From Diadema setosum (Eukaryota; Echinodermata; Echinoidea; Diadematoida; Diadematidae), in contig CM067072.1 of assembly GCA_033980235.1 (NCBI GenBank), forward strand, positions 29,486,059-29,550,058: a stretch of 64,000 nt of DNA. Direction: 5' to 3'. Of this stretch, positions 24,401 through 36,400 are shown piece after piece. The notes beneath the pieces are model-generated. The model ran no database searches and was not told the origin of the DNA. It saw nothing but the letters and a program-made list of their open reading frames with translations. How positions within the stretch are numbered: the first letter of the stretch is position 1; each line of letters begins with the position of its first letter. The position numbers and the translations under genes were made by a program.

Positions 24401-27400
24401 TGCATACTTAAAGTGACTCTGCCATGTCATCATCCTTGTTCATGGCAATTTGTTCCAAATTTTGAAAATATTCTTATTCTTCATCCCAGTCATCATAAAA
24501 TCTGAAACTCTGTACTCATTTTAACTAATCTACTGTATAGTTATTCAAATGCAAAAATCTGAAAATCATCCGGAGGTCTCCTTTAATGGCTTTTGTGTGA
24601 GTGATGTGTGTATGTGTCATGTTGGGGAATTAGTTTCATGGCCAGTGTTGTTGCAAGAGAGTGTGCCTCATGCGCTGTACATATGACTGACTGTGATGAG
24701 TGTATCTGCATTGTCATGAAACCTTGTCAGGCTGGTTGTGGTTTTTAAAGGACAAGTTCACCTTCATTAACATAAGGACTGAGAAAATGTAATATTAGTA
24801 GAACACATCATTGAAAGTTTGAGGAAAATCGGACAATCCATTCAAAAGTTATGAATTTTTGAAGTTTTTGTGCAGTCACCGCTGGATGAGAAGACTACTG
24901 CAGTGTATGATGTCACATGCGTACAACAATATAAGGAAAATATAAAGAGAATTTCACAAAATTTCATCTTTTGAAAAAAGTACACATTCCTTTGACTCGT
25001 TACTGACATATGTTGTGGGTAATATTATTCCCATTGCCTTTAGAAAGACGCAAGTCAAGTGCTCTTTTATTATGCGAAAACAGTGAAAACATGTTGAATT
25101 TTCTTTACATTTTCTTTATACTGTTGTACTCATATGACATCACAAGCCTTAGTAGTCTCCTCATCCAGCGGTTCCAACACAAAAGTTTTAAAAATTCATA
25201 ACTTTTGCATCGATTGTCCAATTTTCCTCAAACTTTCACTGATGTGTTCTACTAATATTGCTGCATTCTCTCAATCCTTATGTTAATAAAGGTGAACTTG
25301 TCCTTTAATAGTTTTAATAAGTAAAGCCACACAAGAAAAAAAAGGAGAAACAAACTGGAAAGACGGATCTGAAGTCTATGATGAAATTTATTTCTGAAAC
25401 ATTGGATCTTACACAATATTTGGTAATCAAGTTGAGTAACGTGAGTTGCATGTCTGTGTTTGTATGAATGTATGCACAGATAAAATGTCTGCGTACAGTT
25501 TGTGATATATATATACATGTATGTGTAAGTTTGTGTCATTAGTTCATTGTAGTGATGTTGAATTTGTAATAGACTTGAGTTACACATTCTTCAGTATTTT
25601 GGAAGTGCATAATCATGCATTTAGAACTATCTCTTCACTGTTCAGTTCACAATGTAGACAGTTTGTTTGTTTTCATTTTCCATCTGACAAGATGGGATTT
25701 TTTTTTTTTTTTAAACATTCATAGGCTTTGACTTTCCCTGTTGGAAACAATACGCTACAGTGATTGTCTGTAAAAATACCATGTGCAAAAATGTCATTGT
25801 CTCAGTGGAGTTTGTAACATTATTTCTCAGAAAATTGTATCGTGACTTCTGAATCACAAGGTGGATAAAACTATGAAGTTATGCATGAGACAAAAGATTG
25901 TCGAGTGTGGCTAGAATGATTTGTTTGTTCTTGATGGGCAGGAATCTTCTGTGCGAGGTTGGCACTGCCAATCAGCACGCTGTGCAGGCCAGCCAGCTGA
26001 TGGTGGAGTACAACCAGTGCGACCACCGGCTCCGCCCGCTGGTCATGGGCCTCCGGTATTGGGCGCGGCTCTGTGGTATCGACCAGCAGGCCATCGGGGC
26101 CATGCCAGCACACACCTTTGTCCTCCTCGTTATCTACTTCCTCCAGCAGTGCAATCCTCCCATCCTACCGATTCTGCAAGAGGTGCGGCAAGTTCCTTTG
26201 ACCATTAACCCGTTGAGGATGAGTTCCGAGTATACTTGGGCAGGTGTCTATGGGAAATGCGTTTTGTAGCAAATTCAGTCCATCCTCAATGGGTTAAAGG
26301 TAGGGGATATCTTTTACAGAACTCCCAAAATGCAGCAAAACATTAGATATGAACCTCAGGGGACTTGTTTAGGCCAATGCTTAGAAATTTGGAAGTCAAC
26401 AGTTATCTACAATTTGAATAATGCACAAAACTCAACTACTCAGTAGTTCTGTGTGTCAGCCACACTTGAGCCTTTTTGTTGCAGTCTTCTGTATTTTTTA
26501 TCTATAAACACAAATCTAAAAGTATAAGAGCTGATGTAATAACATGTAGAGTGTGTGGCAAGAATGTATAGAAATGTTTGTAAGTTTTGATGAACTTTAT
26601 TCACAAAATATACACGATGGACACACATGCAGTGCATGGGTCTGCAAAGGTAGCCTAGTAATGTACTGGAATTTACGGTGAGCCCCAAAAAGAATTCACT
26701 TCAAAATCTAACGGTCAATAAAAATGTACTAAATGTTACCTTCCACTTTCAATACTTTATGAGAGTTTCTAAAATGATACTCTCTTCAACATACCACTGT
26801 GTTTATACAACTCTTCATTTAAGGCATGCAAATGGGATTCCCTACCTTTAAGGTTTGTGCCCTTTTTGTAACCCTGAAATTTAGATTCCTTTCATACATC
26901 CTCAGAATAATAAAATTGGGCACTACTTTATGATGGCGGCGGAAACAATGCAATAGATATCCAGTGAATCTATTTGGACTTTGAAAAATACCAATGAATA
27001 TATTTTCGGTACAAACATGGAGTGAATTGTTGAGTAGCATTGAGTTAGTTTTTTATTTCTCTTTTAAAAACTCTGAGGTGTATTAACCCGTTGAGGACGG
27101 GCAGATTTTGCTACAACACACATTTCCCATAGACACTTGCCCGAGTATACTTAGGACTCGTCCTCAATGGGTTACGGTAAAATTTTGTGTACAGAGTTGG
27201 TAGACATTCTCCAATCATGTAAAATTTTGTGACATTCGCCAAAGGGATGTACAACCTTTAAAGGGGCGTGATACCAAAATATATGTAGATGGAGTGAATG
27301 CAGCAGTGACTGCAGCACGCATCTGTGAAATTTCAGTAAAATTCGAAAATCTGTTCAAAAGTTATGAATTTTTATAGTTTTGGTGCCACCATCCCTGGAT

Positions 27401-30400
27401 GGGAAGGCTACCACAACTTGTGATGTCGCTGCATGACAATGATGTACAGAAAATATGAATAGAATTGAACAAACTATCATTTTTCTAGCATAACGAAAGA
27501 GCACTTGACTTGCCTCTTTCAGATAACAAAGGGAAATAAATTGCCCTTAACATATGAAGAGTTTGTTTGCAAAAACCGATAAGTCCATATTTGTCAAATG
27601 GAGATATTTGCGATTAAAGGTCAAGAAAAATAAAGAGAATAATAAGAAAATGTTTGCTTCTTTTGACCATAACTTCAAAAATATACCTTTATACATGTAT
27701 GTAGTGACCAATATATCATTTAAAAGGTATTATTTTGTACTTTATGACAGAGACCGTACTTCAAAATCTTCAAAAATGGACTTATCGGTTTTTGCAAACA
27801 AACTCTTCATATGTTAGTAACAAGTTGCAGAAATGTGTACTTTCCATAGAAAAACAAATTTTTGTGAAAATTTGCTCTGGTGCAGAATGAGCAGCTGAAG
27901 TCGAAGAACAAGCAGACTGTCGGTGAGCTATGGGTGGGTCTACTTAGGTTCTACCTCGTTGGCATCAACATCGAGGAGATCGTTATCAGCATCCGGCAGC
28001 GAAAGCCGGTGACCCGTGGCGACCTCAAGCTCCCAAACAGGAGGGTCGCCATTGAAGGTAGACTGCAGCCCAGATCCCCATTTCATAGAAGATGTTAGTA
28101 TAGCAACTCTTGCTGGAATGGCATGTTCCCATAGCAACAGTCAATCAGGAAGCTGGATTCTTGTCATTAAAAGGACACCTGTCATTCCAGGAAGAGTTGC
28201 GATCATATCAACTTTTTATGAAATGGGGCCGAGGACTTACTGTGATGTCATAAAGATACTTTTGTTACAGAGTAGGTGTATTGCACAACGTGTACATTAT
28301 TTGTATTTACTGCTCTCCTTGCACTGACATTGGAGGCTCATCTGATCCCCAAAATGCAAAACTTTGAGCGTTCCAATGAGTTCCAGTGAAATCTGAGCCA
28401 AAAAGCTCCAGAGCTCCAAGCTCTACCAAGGCTTGCCAAGGGAGATACCAATGCCAAAAGAGCCCTAGAATCTGGGCTCAAGTTATAACTTGTCCAATGA
28501 CTGTTGATCATCAGACACTGGACAGAATGTCATATGTGACCACCCAGCTCGAAACCCACAAAAAGTCACGAGTTAGATTCTCTGTAATGGACAAAAATAT
28601 GTTATGTGGGTTGACCGACCCAGATTTTTAAAGTTTGGTAGAGTAATCTTTTCTCTACCTACATGTACCTTCAAAAAATGGCAGCTTCAAACTGAACCAA
28701 AGTCAATATATTAGCAGTTTTTTTCTGGACCATATTTTTTTTTTTTTTGGGGGGGGGGGAGTGACACCCATGATCGTAAGTATTACATTCATCTGTAGTA
28801 AAGACAGACCTTTGATGTATCATCAGTGATACATCTTGTATGAAGCCCGTATTTGTGGAATATAGTGAACATAGTGTTCTATGAAAGATCCTGGACGCCA
28901 CCAATCAATTCTCTCATCCGTACAACCTGACAGGCTGATATTTGCAGACTTTCTGAAATGTTTCCAGAGTTGACATAGTCATCAATGCTTTTTTTACTCT
29001 GTTTGTCAAGCAGTCGTCCCACCTGCTTTATGATGGTCAAACACAACTGAGTTGTTGTTTTTTGCGAAGGGAGTGTATTCATCTTTCTGGGTGGCATTGT
29101 GAGCTCTGATTAGGTGAATATTAATTACTCTTTTGCCATCAGATGTGATGTAGTCCTAGTCACATGCTGTAAAAGTGGATATTTTCGCGCGACTAATTGT
29201 TCGCGCTCAGCAGGGTAAGAAGAGTTACTAGTGGTTTTAATTCCACGGAATCAAGACCTCAACTACTGCAACATATAGCAGGCAAAAATATTAACATGCT
29301 TTTATTTTTGCGCTAGTTTCTGGTTGCACGAAATGCACAAATATTTCAACACCGCGAAAATTTCCACTTTTACAGTATCTCTGACAAGCAAATGGGGCCT
29401 TTGCTCAGAAATCGTCAAGCAAGATGTCTGGCTGTTACTGAATTACATGAAAATGCTTATTTTTCTCTGCACTCCTCTTCAACTCAGATCCATTCGCCAA
29501 CGGGAAGAAGAACTTGGCCAAATCCCTCACCACCTCCTCCGTGTTTCAGTACATCATGGACCGCTTCCATGATGCCCTCAAGTACTTTGGCATTCCACAA
29601 ACCGGGCTTTCAGCAAACAGCGCCAAGGACCATGAGCACACGGAGGGGGAACCCAGACCGGGCGGGGCCGAGTCACCACCTAACCATCCGGATGCTGCAT
29701 GCCCTGCCACTACAGACTCTGTCCGGGATGATGCACCTGCGTGTGCGGAGGGCGAACAAAACGGAGAGGTTGAAGGGGCGGCTGCAGATGCTGACGGCTG
29801 CGATTCTGCAGCCGACGTTGGTGCCAAACTTGCCGAGATGGTTTTGAGGGAAGTCAACATGGAGGAGAGGGGTGGGGAAGAAGAAGATATGATGTTGGAC
29901 TCGGATGGGGCAACCTCAAATGTTGCATCCTCTACTTCCGACCAGGCGACTGACACTGCGGGTGGGAGTGAGGCGGAGTCAGAACGGGGTAACTCCAACA
30001 GCGAAATGCATTCAATATCTGGCAGTGCCCCTGAAGCAGTTCTGGGATCATCATCAGTAGACTCCAGCTTGATCAGTGGTGCTAATTTGGACGGCGGGTC
30101 GCACCAGGGCTCATCTTCCATGGGTTCAGAAAGTGAGGATCCAATTTCCGATGCAAATCTAGACGTCTCGAGTCCTGCAAATGATGCTGATGCAAGCGTT
30201 GGGGAAGATGAGCCCACCCCGGAAATGGGAGATATTGAAGGACAGAATGAAGATCCTTCGCGTGCACAGTCTGGTTCCTTCCAAAGGAATACCGATGAGT
30301 GCAGTGATGCAATAGAGAAAAAGGAGGAGGTTAGGGAGGAGGAGGAGGAGGAGGATGGACCAGAGAAGTATGTGTTTGTTTTTGATCAGGAGATCCTGAC

Positions 30401-33400
30401 GAGAGGGGAGAAGGTGCAGATAATTTGTATTAGCTGCCTGAAGGAAGGGCACATCAGTAAGGTAAGATCATGTAATATATACGCACATACATTATGTTTA
30501 TATCTATCTATTATATATAAATTGTTTTTGTTGTTGTTGTTCTGTGCAGCAGTGTCTGAAAATCTCCATTCCAACTTGATGAAGAGGCATTCTTGTTCTA
30601 ACCAATCCTGTTTTTCTTAGACAACCATTCAAGCATCAAAATGTGTTTGCGAGTGAATGAAGGTCCAGTTTGCCGCGCATCCATGAATAAATTGTTTTGT
30701 ACTGTCCGAGTGTCCTAATCAATTCTTCTTAAAGCAGAAAATATTTTAGTTTATTTTGAGAAAATAAGTAAGGTCAGTCTTACACGACAGTCATCATTTG
30801 CTTTTGTGTTCACAAGGAAATATCAATATCACAGCCAACAGCTATACATTGATCGAACATGTTATTCTATCTTGTGTGTGTGGTTTATTGAATGCAATTA
30901 GAAGTTTGCAGCACATCATTTTCATGACATATGAATGTTAGCAATTGCTCTCCTGATAGTGGGCACATGGATTCCCTTTGTTACTAAAACATATAACATG
31001 TATGAAGTGTTTTGATAAAGGTTAATATACTCTTATTTTCATAGAGGTGTTCATACAAGACTGCATAGTTTAATGTCTGAGGCTTTATCGTGGCTGCTTT
31101 GAAAGTGAAGCGTGTTTGTTTGGAAAGACCACTCTGTTTTGATCAATTCAGGACTGTCCGGAAGACGCCTTGCCTCCCTTGCAACCGCTACCAAAGATGG
31201 ACCCAAATTTTCTGGAATTGGTCACATACTTCTGCAAGCAAATATTTGGTAATTTCATTTAATTTGGCTTAAATTATTATGTTATTGATAGTCATCCCTT
31301 GTAGTTTATTTTCTTTCTTCTCTGTGGACATTCCATTAGGCAAATCAATTTCACAAAATGTTGGCTTTCATGTGAGAGCCATCTTAAAATTGGAGCAAAA
31401 ACAGATATTACACATTGCTTATGTACACTAGCTCTCCATGAAAACCTGCACATCCTGTTGTATTGGAATTGAATGACCAGCATATTTTGGAGGTTCCAGT
31501 AAGTTGAAATTACGCTTTTGTTTTCATGTTTGTTTGTTTTTTATTGGAATGTAAGGTAACGATAAATCATGCTTTTTTTTCTAAAAGTTCCTTTTAGAAA
31601 AAACACAATGACCAATTTAATACAGTGTATGACTTTCAATGAACCTTGCTTGTGTTCAGCCTGTTTTGTAGTTTGATACATATGCAGCTTTCTAATGAGT
31701 GCAATCCAGTATGTCCAAGTTGCACTGTATTGTTGAGACTGATATTACAGTGCCATGAAAGCATTCACATATTATATTCCTTTCTTATCTAAAATGTAAC
31801 AATTGACCACAATCCCAATGTACAATGTGTATTTGATGTATTCGCACAGAGTACGAATGCAGGTTTTATTCGATGCTGAAAGACGGCTATGAGGACTATG
31901 CCTTTACCAGAAGTTGTTTCCAAAGGTTTGGAACAAAATATTTGTCATTCAGCTGTAAGAGAGGCTGGTATAGTTACATATCATGTCAATGGACTGAATG
32001 AATGAAGACATGAATGAATTAAAATCACACAACCAGACCAGAATTTTCTTTCTTTCTGTCATAATCATGATAGAAAAGGATTGTGCATTGGCACAATATC
32101 ATGAGCTTTTAGGTTAAATGGAATCTTAAGTGGAAATTAGAAAATCATATCACCTAATCAGACAGACAGTACAGGCCTTGCATCTTTGGTATCTCATGCA
32201 GATCTACACGCCCCAAGTCGACAGGACTTGCGCCACCGAGATAATTGCCTCAGGGAGCTGGAATACTACATCAGACAGCACTCCTTCCCAAAGGCCAACC
32301 TATCACTGTTCGGCTCCTCGGGCAACGGCTTTGGCTTCCGCAACAGCGACCTGGACATCTGCTTGACCTTCCAGGACCAAGCCAGTGCAGAGGTGAGACC
32401 CGAGCACGGGATTGCAATAATCCCTGGTTTCTAAAAACTTCAACCCTAAGCATCTCTTAAATGGGAGATTTTCTGATCTGGACCCTCTAGCAAACCAGAG
32501 ACTCTGAGTGCTCAAACATGGGCACAATTTTATTATTACCTCCGCCAAGGTAGGAGGTTATGTTTTCGTTACTGTTGGTTTGTTTGTTCGTTCGTTTGTT
32601 TGTCCGTGTGCAAAATAACTCAAAAAGTAGTGAACGGATTGGGATGAAACTTGCAGGAAAGGTTGAGAATGACACAAGTAACAAACGATTAACTTTTGGT
32701 AGTGATCCGAAAATTTCTTGGGAATTTATGAAGGATTTTTGATATTTTGGCAGGTAGGGTCAATGAACTTGGGAGTTCAGGCTGCGCGTATTTGAGGTTT
32801 GCATGCGTGCACTAAAGTGCATGCCAAAGTGTCTTTGGTGCGTGCTCTAGTTTCTGCTAGGGCGAGGCACGCCGTGCAGCTGAGGGTTTATGACATAACA
32901 AAGGCTTCTGTATTGGGAAATCAAGCGACTTTCAGCACACAATGCTATATAAGTACATATGGGTGGAAATCAGTGATATCTCTATGGAAGAACAAGATCA
33001 GTGGTGGAAATGAGCTGCATGCTTGGTGGAGGTCTGCGCTCTCAGAGTGCTTTTCTAGTTATTATGATGTGCAACAACCCTTGCAGGTGTGGTTAAGGTG
33101 CCCTGGAAGCTCTAGGGTTATAGGTTCAGTACCTCTATACCCCCTTTCTCTTGGAGAACAGTTTCTATAACTTTCATTGCCAGCTCTTTAAGTAGCCCCT
33201 TTCAAATAACAGTATCCTTTTGATAATCCTTTTATTCTCAGTACCTCTGTATACCCTTTCATTTTGCAGGTCAGTGTCTATAACCCTTTCATTCCCAGCT
33301 CTTTTGTAGACCCTTTCAAATTTCAGTACATTTTTGATAACCCTTTTATTCTCAGTACATTTTTTGATAAACCTTTTATTCTCAGTACATCTGTACACCC

Positions 33401-36400
33401 TTTCAGTTTTTACAACAGATCCTATAACCCTTTTAATTCCCAGTTCTTTTGTAGACCCTTTGGAATTACAATACCCCAATATCCTCAACGGGTAAGAAGG
33501 TCCATGCAAAATGTTGCTTGGATGTTGTCGCAGTAACTTTTGCCAAATTCTACCCCTGCAACCTGGGAAAAGGTTTTATGTGTGCCTCTGTTGAAATGGT
33601 ATCCCTCGCTCTCTCCTGCGGTTTCATTGCCCGAGGCGAGGAATTTTGTTCTCTGGACAGTGTCCTGACATTATCGGGGTAAAATCTGTTCAAATAGGGT
33701 TTAACTGGATTTACACCGAAATCATATTGTGAAAATGATGATTTAGTTTGATAATTCAGCCACTATTAGCCCTTAGAAGAAGTCACTGCTGTTCGGTTTG
33801 AATGACAAGATTATACTGATTGAATCAGAGGATTGATTTTGTGTCAAAAAAAAGGAAAATACCGTTCAGATGAATACACAAAACAGTGGGAATTTGAGTG
33901 TGCCATTGCTTTAAAAAAATAATTTGTTTAGGACAATTTGTGGATAACTTTTTGCAGTTTTGTAGCTTGTTGTAGCTAAGTCCAACTGTAATTCATAAGA
34001 ATTTGGCCATTCTATTAATCTGTTATAATTCTCCTTATGAAAGTGGACTTGGCCACAGTATAGAGTTGAACTTGAAGTGATATTTTGTTGTTTCATGATT
34101 CTTGGCATGCCTGCCGCAGGGTGTAGACGTGGCATCGGTAGTGGAGGACCTCGCCAGCGCCCTGCGGAAAAACCGCAACCTCTACAACATCGTGCCCATC
34201 CCCACCGCCAAGGTGCCCATCGTCAAGTTTGTCCACCGGCCCACCCGACTCGAGGGCGACATCAGTTTGTACAACACGCTGGCGCAGTGCAACACCCGGC
34301 TCCTCAGAGCCTACGCCGATATTGACGCGCGGGCGGTCGTGCTGGGCTACACCATGAAGTTCTTTGCAAAGGTATGGGGAAAAAAAGAGGAAAATGAAAA
34401 TGCATTGGTATGGCAAAAGCAGTCGATGTCATGAGGTCCTGGAAGTTGGATCTACTGATCGATTTTTCTTGAACTCTAGTGATTCTCTGGGAAGGCCTTT
34501 TTTTTTTTAGGTTACAAGGTCAAAGATGAAGTGAAAATGCGTAACTTCACTTCTTCTGCCATATCTCAGAAGTGGCTCAAGGTATCATGAAACTTAGTAC
34601 ATATTCATGCATGCACTGCATGACAGTGATTCTCTTGGGAATTTTGAGGTCAAAAGTCTGGTAAAATGCTTAGATTTTACTATTTAATACTGAAATTACA
34701 CTTTTTCTCCATGCCTTGGAAATTATTCAGTGCATAAACTTATGAAAGGGTCAAAGGTCCAGTAAAAATCCTCAAATCCCTAAATACAATACCTGCTTTC
34801 TTAGACAATATAGCCATTAATCCAATTAAATCTAGTTCAAAGAAAGTGAACACTTAACACATTAGTGACAGACGTGTCATTTTGATATTTTGCCAATTAT
34901 GTGAAACTCATCACACATTGTCCACATGTACTATAGACCTATCAGGAGAAGCATGCATTATGGCAGAGGCATACCAATCACCGTAGCGACATCTCTAGTT
35001 TCTTGGTATTTCTTTTCTTGCAGTATTGTGATATTGGAGATGCGTCGCGTGGCAGTCTGTCATCCTACGCCTACACTCTGCTCACGGTATATTTCCTGCA
35101 GCAGCGAGAGCCACCTGTTCTTCCAGTGCTACAAGAGGTGAGTTTTCATGACGAGAAACCCTGGATATCCAAGATTCATTCATTCATTCATTCATTCATT
35201 CATTCATTCATTTATTCATTCATTCATTTATCTATTCATTCATTCATTCATTCATTCATTCATTCATTCATTCATTCATTCATTCATTCATTCATTCATT
35301 CATTCATTTATTACAACTTGATGAACACTGGCTGTTTATAATTGTGCATTGCAAGGCATGATCTGTGTGACAAATATTTTAGTCTTCAATCCTCTTTGTG
35401 TGTATATTGTTTCGTTTGTTTGTTTGTTTTACCTAGAAAAATGAACTTGGGACGTGCAAAAAAAAAAAAAAATTCTCCTTACTTGGAATGGCCTTGCTAG
35501 ATAGCAGCATTGTACGCTGATACCAGGCTTTTACCATTTCACCTGAAGTGAACTACACCAAACAAAATTTCAAGTCCATCTCATGCTGTATGTAATATCA
35601 CCAACCATGTAAGGAGATCACAGCACATTTTTAGACACACAGTTTATTAGTGTACAAAAAAGTGTGAGTAAAAAGGTAAAAAAAATCAAAAGGTCAGAAT
35701 ATGATTACTGCAAATGGATAAATGAAATTTGGAGTCACATAACTTTGGTATAGGTTTTGTAGGTCAGCATGTTTTTTGGAGATTGAGTTTAGCTTAGCAT
35801 TCTGTGCTTCCCACACCAAAACTCAACATGTATATTATGCAGTATTATACAAATAGTGAATGGTCATTAGTGCGATGATACAAGATTTCGCATGAGGTGA
35901 AAGATGGAGGCGCTGTGTTCAACAAGACAAAGCGGAGTTGAATAGTGCGCCTCATCTTTCACCGAATGCGAAATCTTGTTCCATTGCACGAGTAAAGACC
36001 ATGCAATGTTTTATACAACACCTCAAACGTCAGCAGGTGTGGTCCAAACAGATTCTTGAATTTAGCACAGAAATGGCAACCATTTTCCAGTAGCCGCACA
36101 GTCACTGTGTACTACGTATGTGAGACCGGTCGGCTGAAGTTGTTTACAGATATGAGTGACAAAAGTATGCACATGTAAGCACGCTTGCAATTGTTTAGTG
36201 CACGCACCGAATGTTTGTTTATAGTGACATCGGAGCCGTGCAATGGAACAAAAACTTCAATTTAATCATGAGTTTAACACGGGAGTCAATGGAAATGGGT
36301 GACATCAGCCATGCGCTATCCATTTTTGCTCAAACAGAATTGCACGGCTGACAGCCACAGCGTGCGATGGAATTTTTAATTGAATGTCACGTGATGTCCA

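Larger units (their letters stand above)
22919..25941 (+). other. TUT intron 5
   Basis: A 3-kb intron with a K3 MITE (24119-24582) and a K1 MITE (24749-25304). Nothing is recognised in the rest. Confidence 0.65.
26183..27885 (+). other. TUT intron 6
   Basis: Two piggyBac-like MITEs (26209-26293, 27087-27171) and a K1-related element with a nested foldback (27262 to about 27870) occupy much of it. No extra coding exon was found. Confidence 0.65.
28058..29487 (+). other. TUT intron 7
   Basis: It holds a R8 MITE (28076-28228), a T/G homopolymer run (28735-28760) and a CTGTAAAA MITE (29167-29375). Otherwise nothing is recognised. Confidence 0.65.
32393..34119 (+). other. TUT intron 10
   Basis: It holds a family Y repeat (32412-33150) split by a Helentron-like element (32538-33058), then a minisatellite (33165-33476). 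The remaining 33.5-34.1 kb shows nothing recognised. Confidence 0.65.

Noticed and set aside
13262..27817. Two small open frames sharing NKENNKK (13262-13501 minus and 27554-27817 plus)
   Set aside because: The similarity comes from two copies of the same foldback MITE; nothing suggests a protein family.
29546..30217. 223-codon open frame on the minus strand
   Set aside because: It is antisense to the acidic, GC-rich linker in TUT exon 8. The plus frame has splice sites, phase continuity and homology; the minus frame is a shadow.
33480..33496. 'tcctcaacgggta' as another piggyBac-like MITE end
   Set aside because: Only about a dozen bases match, no TTAA flank is present and no other end lies within 85 bp.
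35172..35311. Regularly spaced short repeats that could suggest a CRISPR-like array
   Set aside because: It is a 4-bp ATTC microsatellite without spacers in an animal genome.
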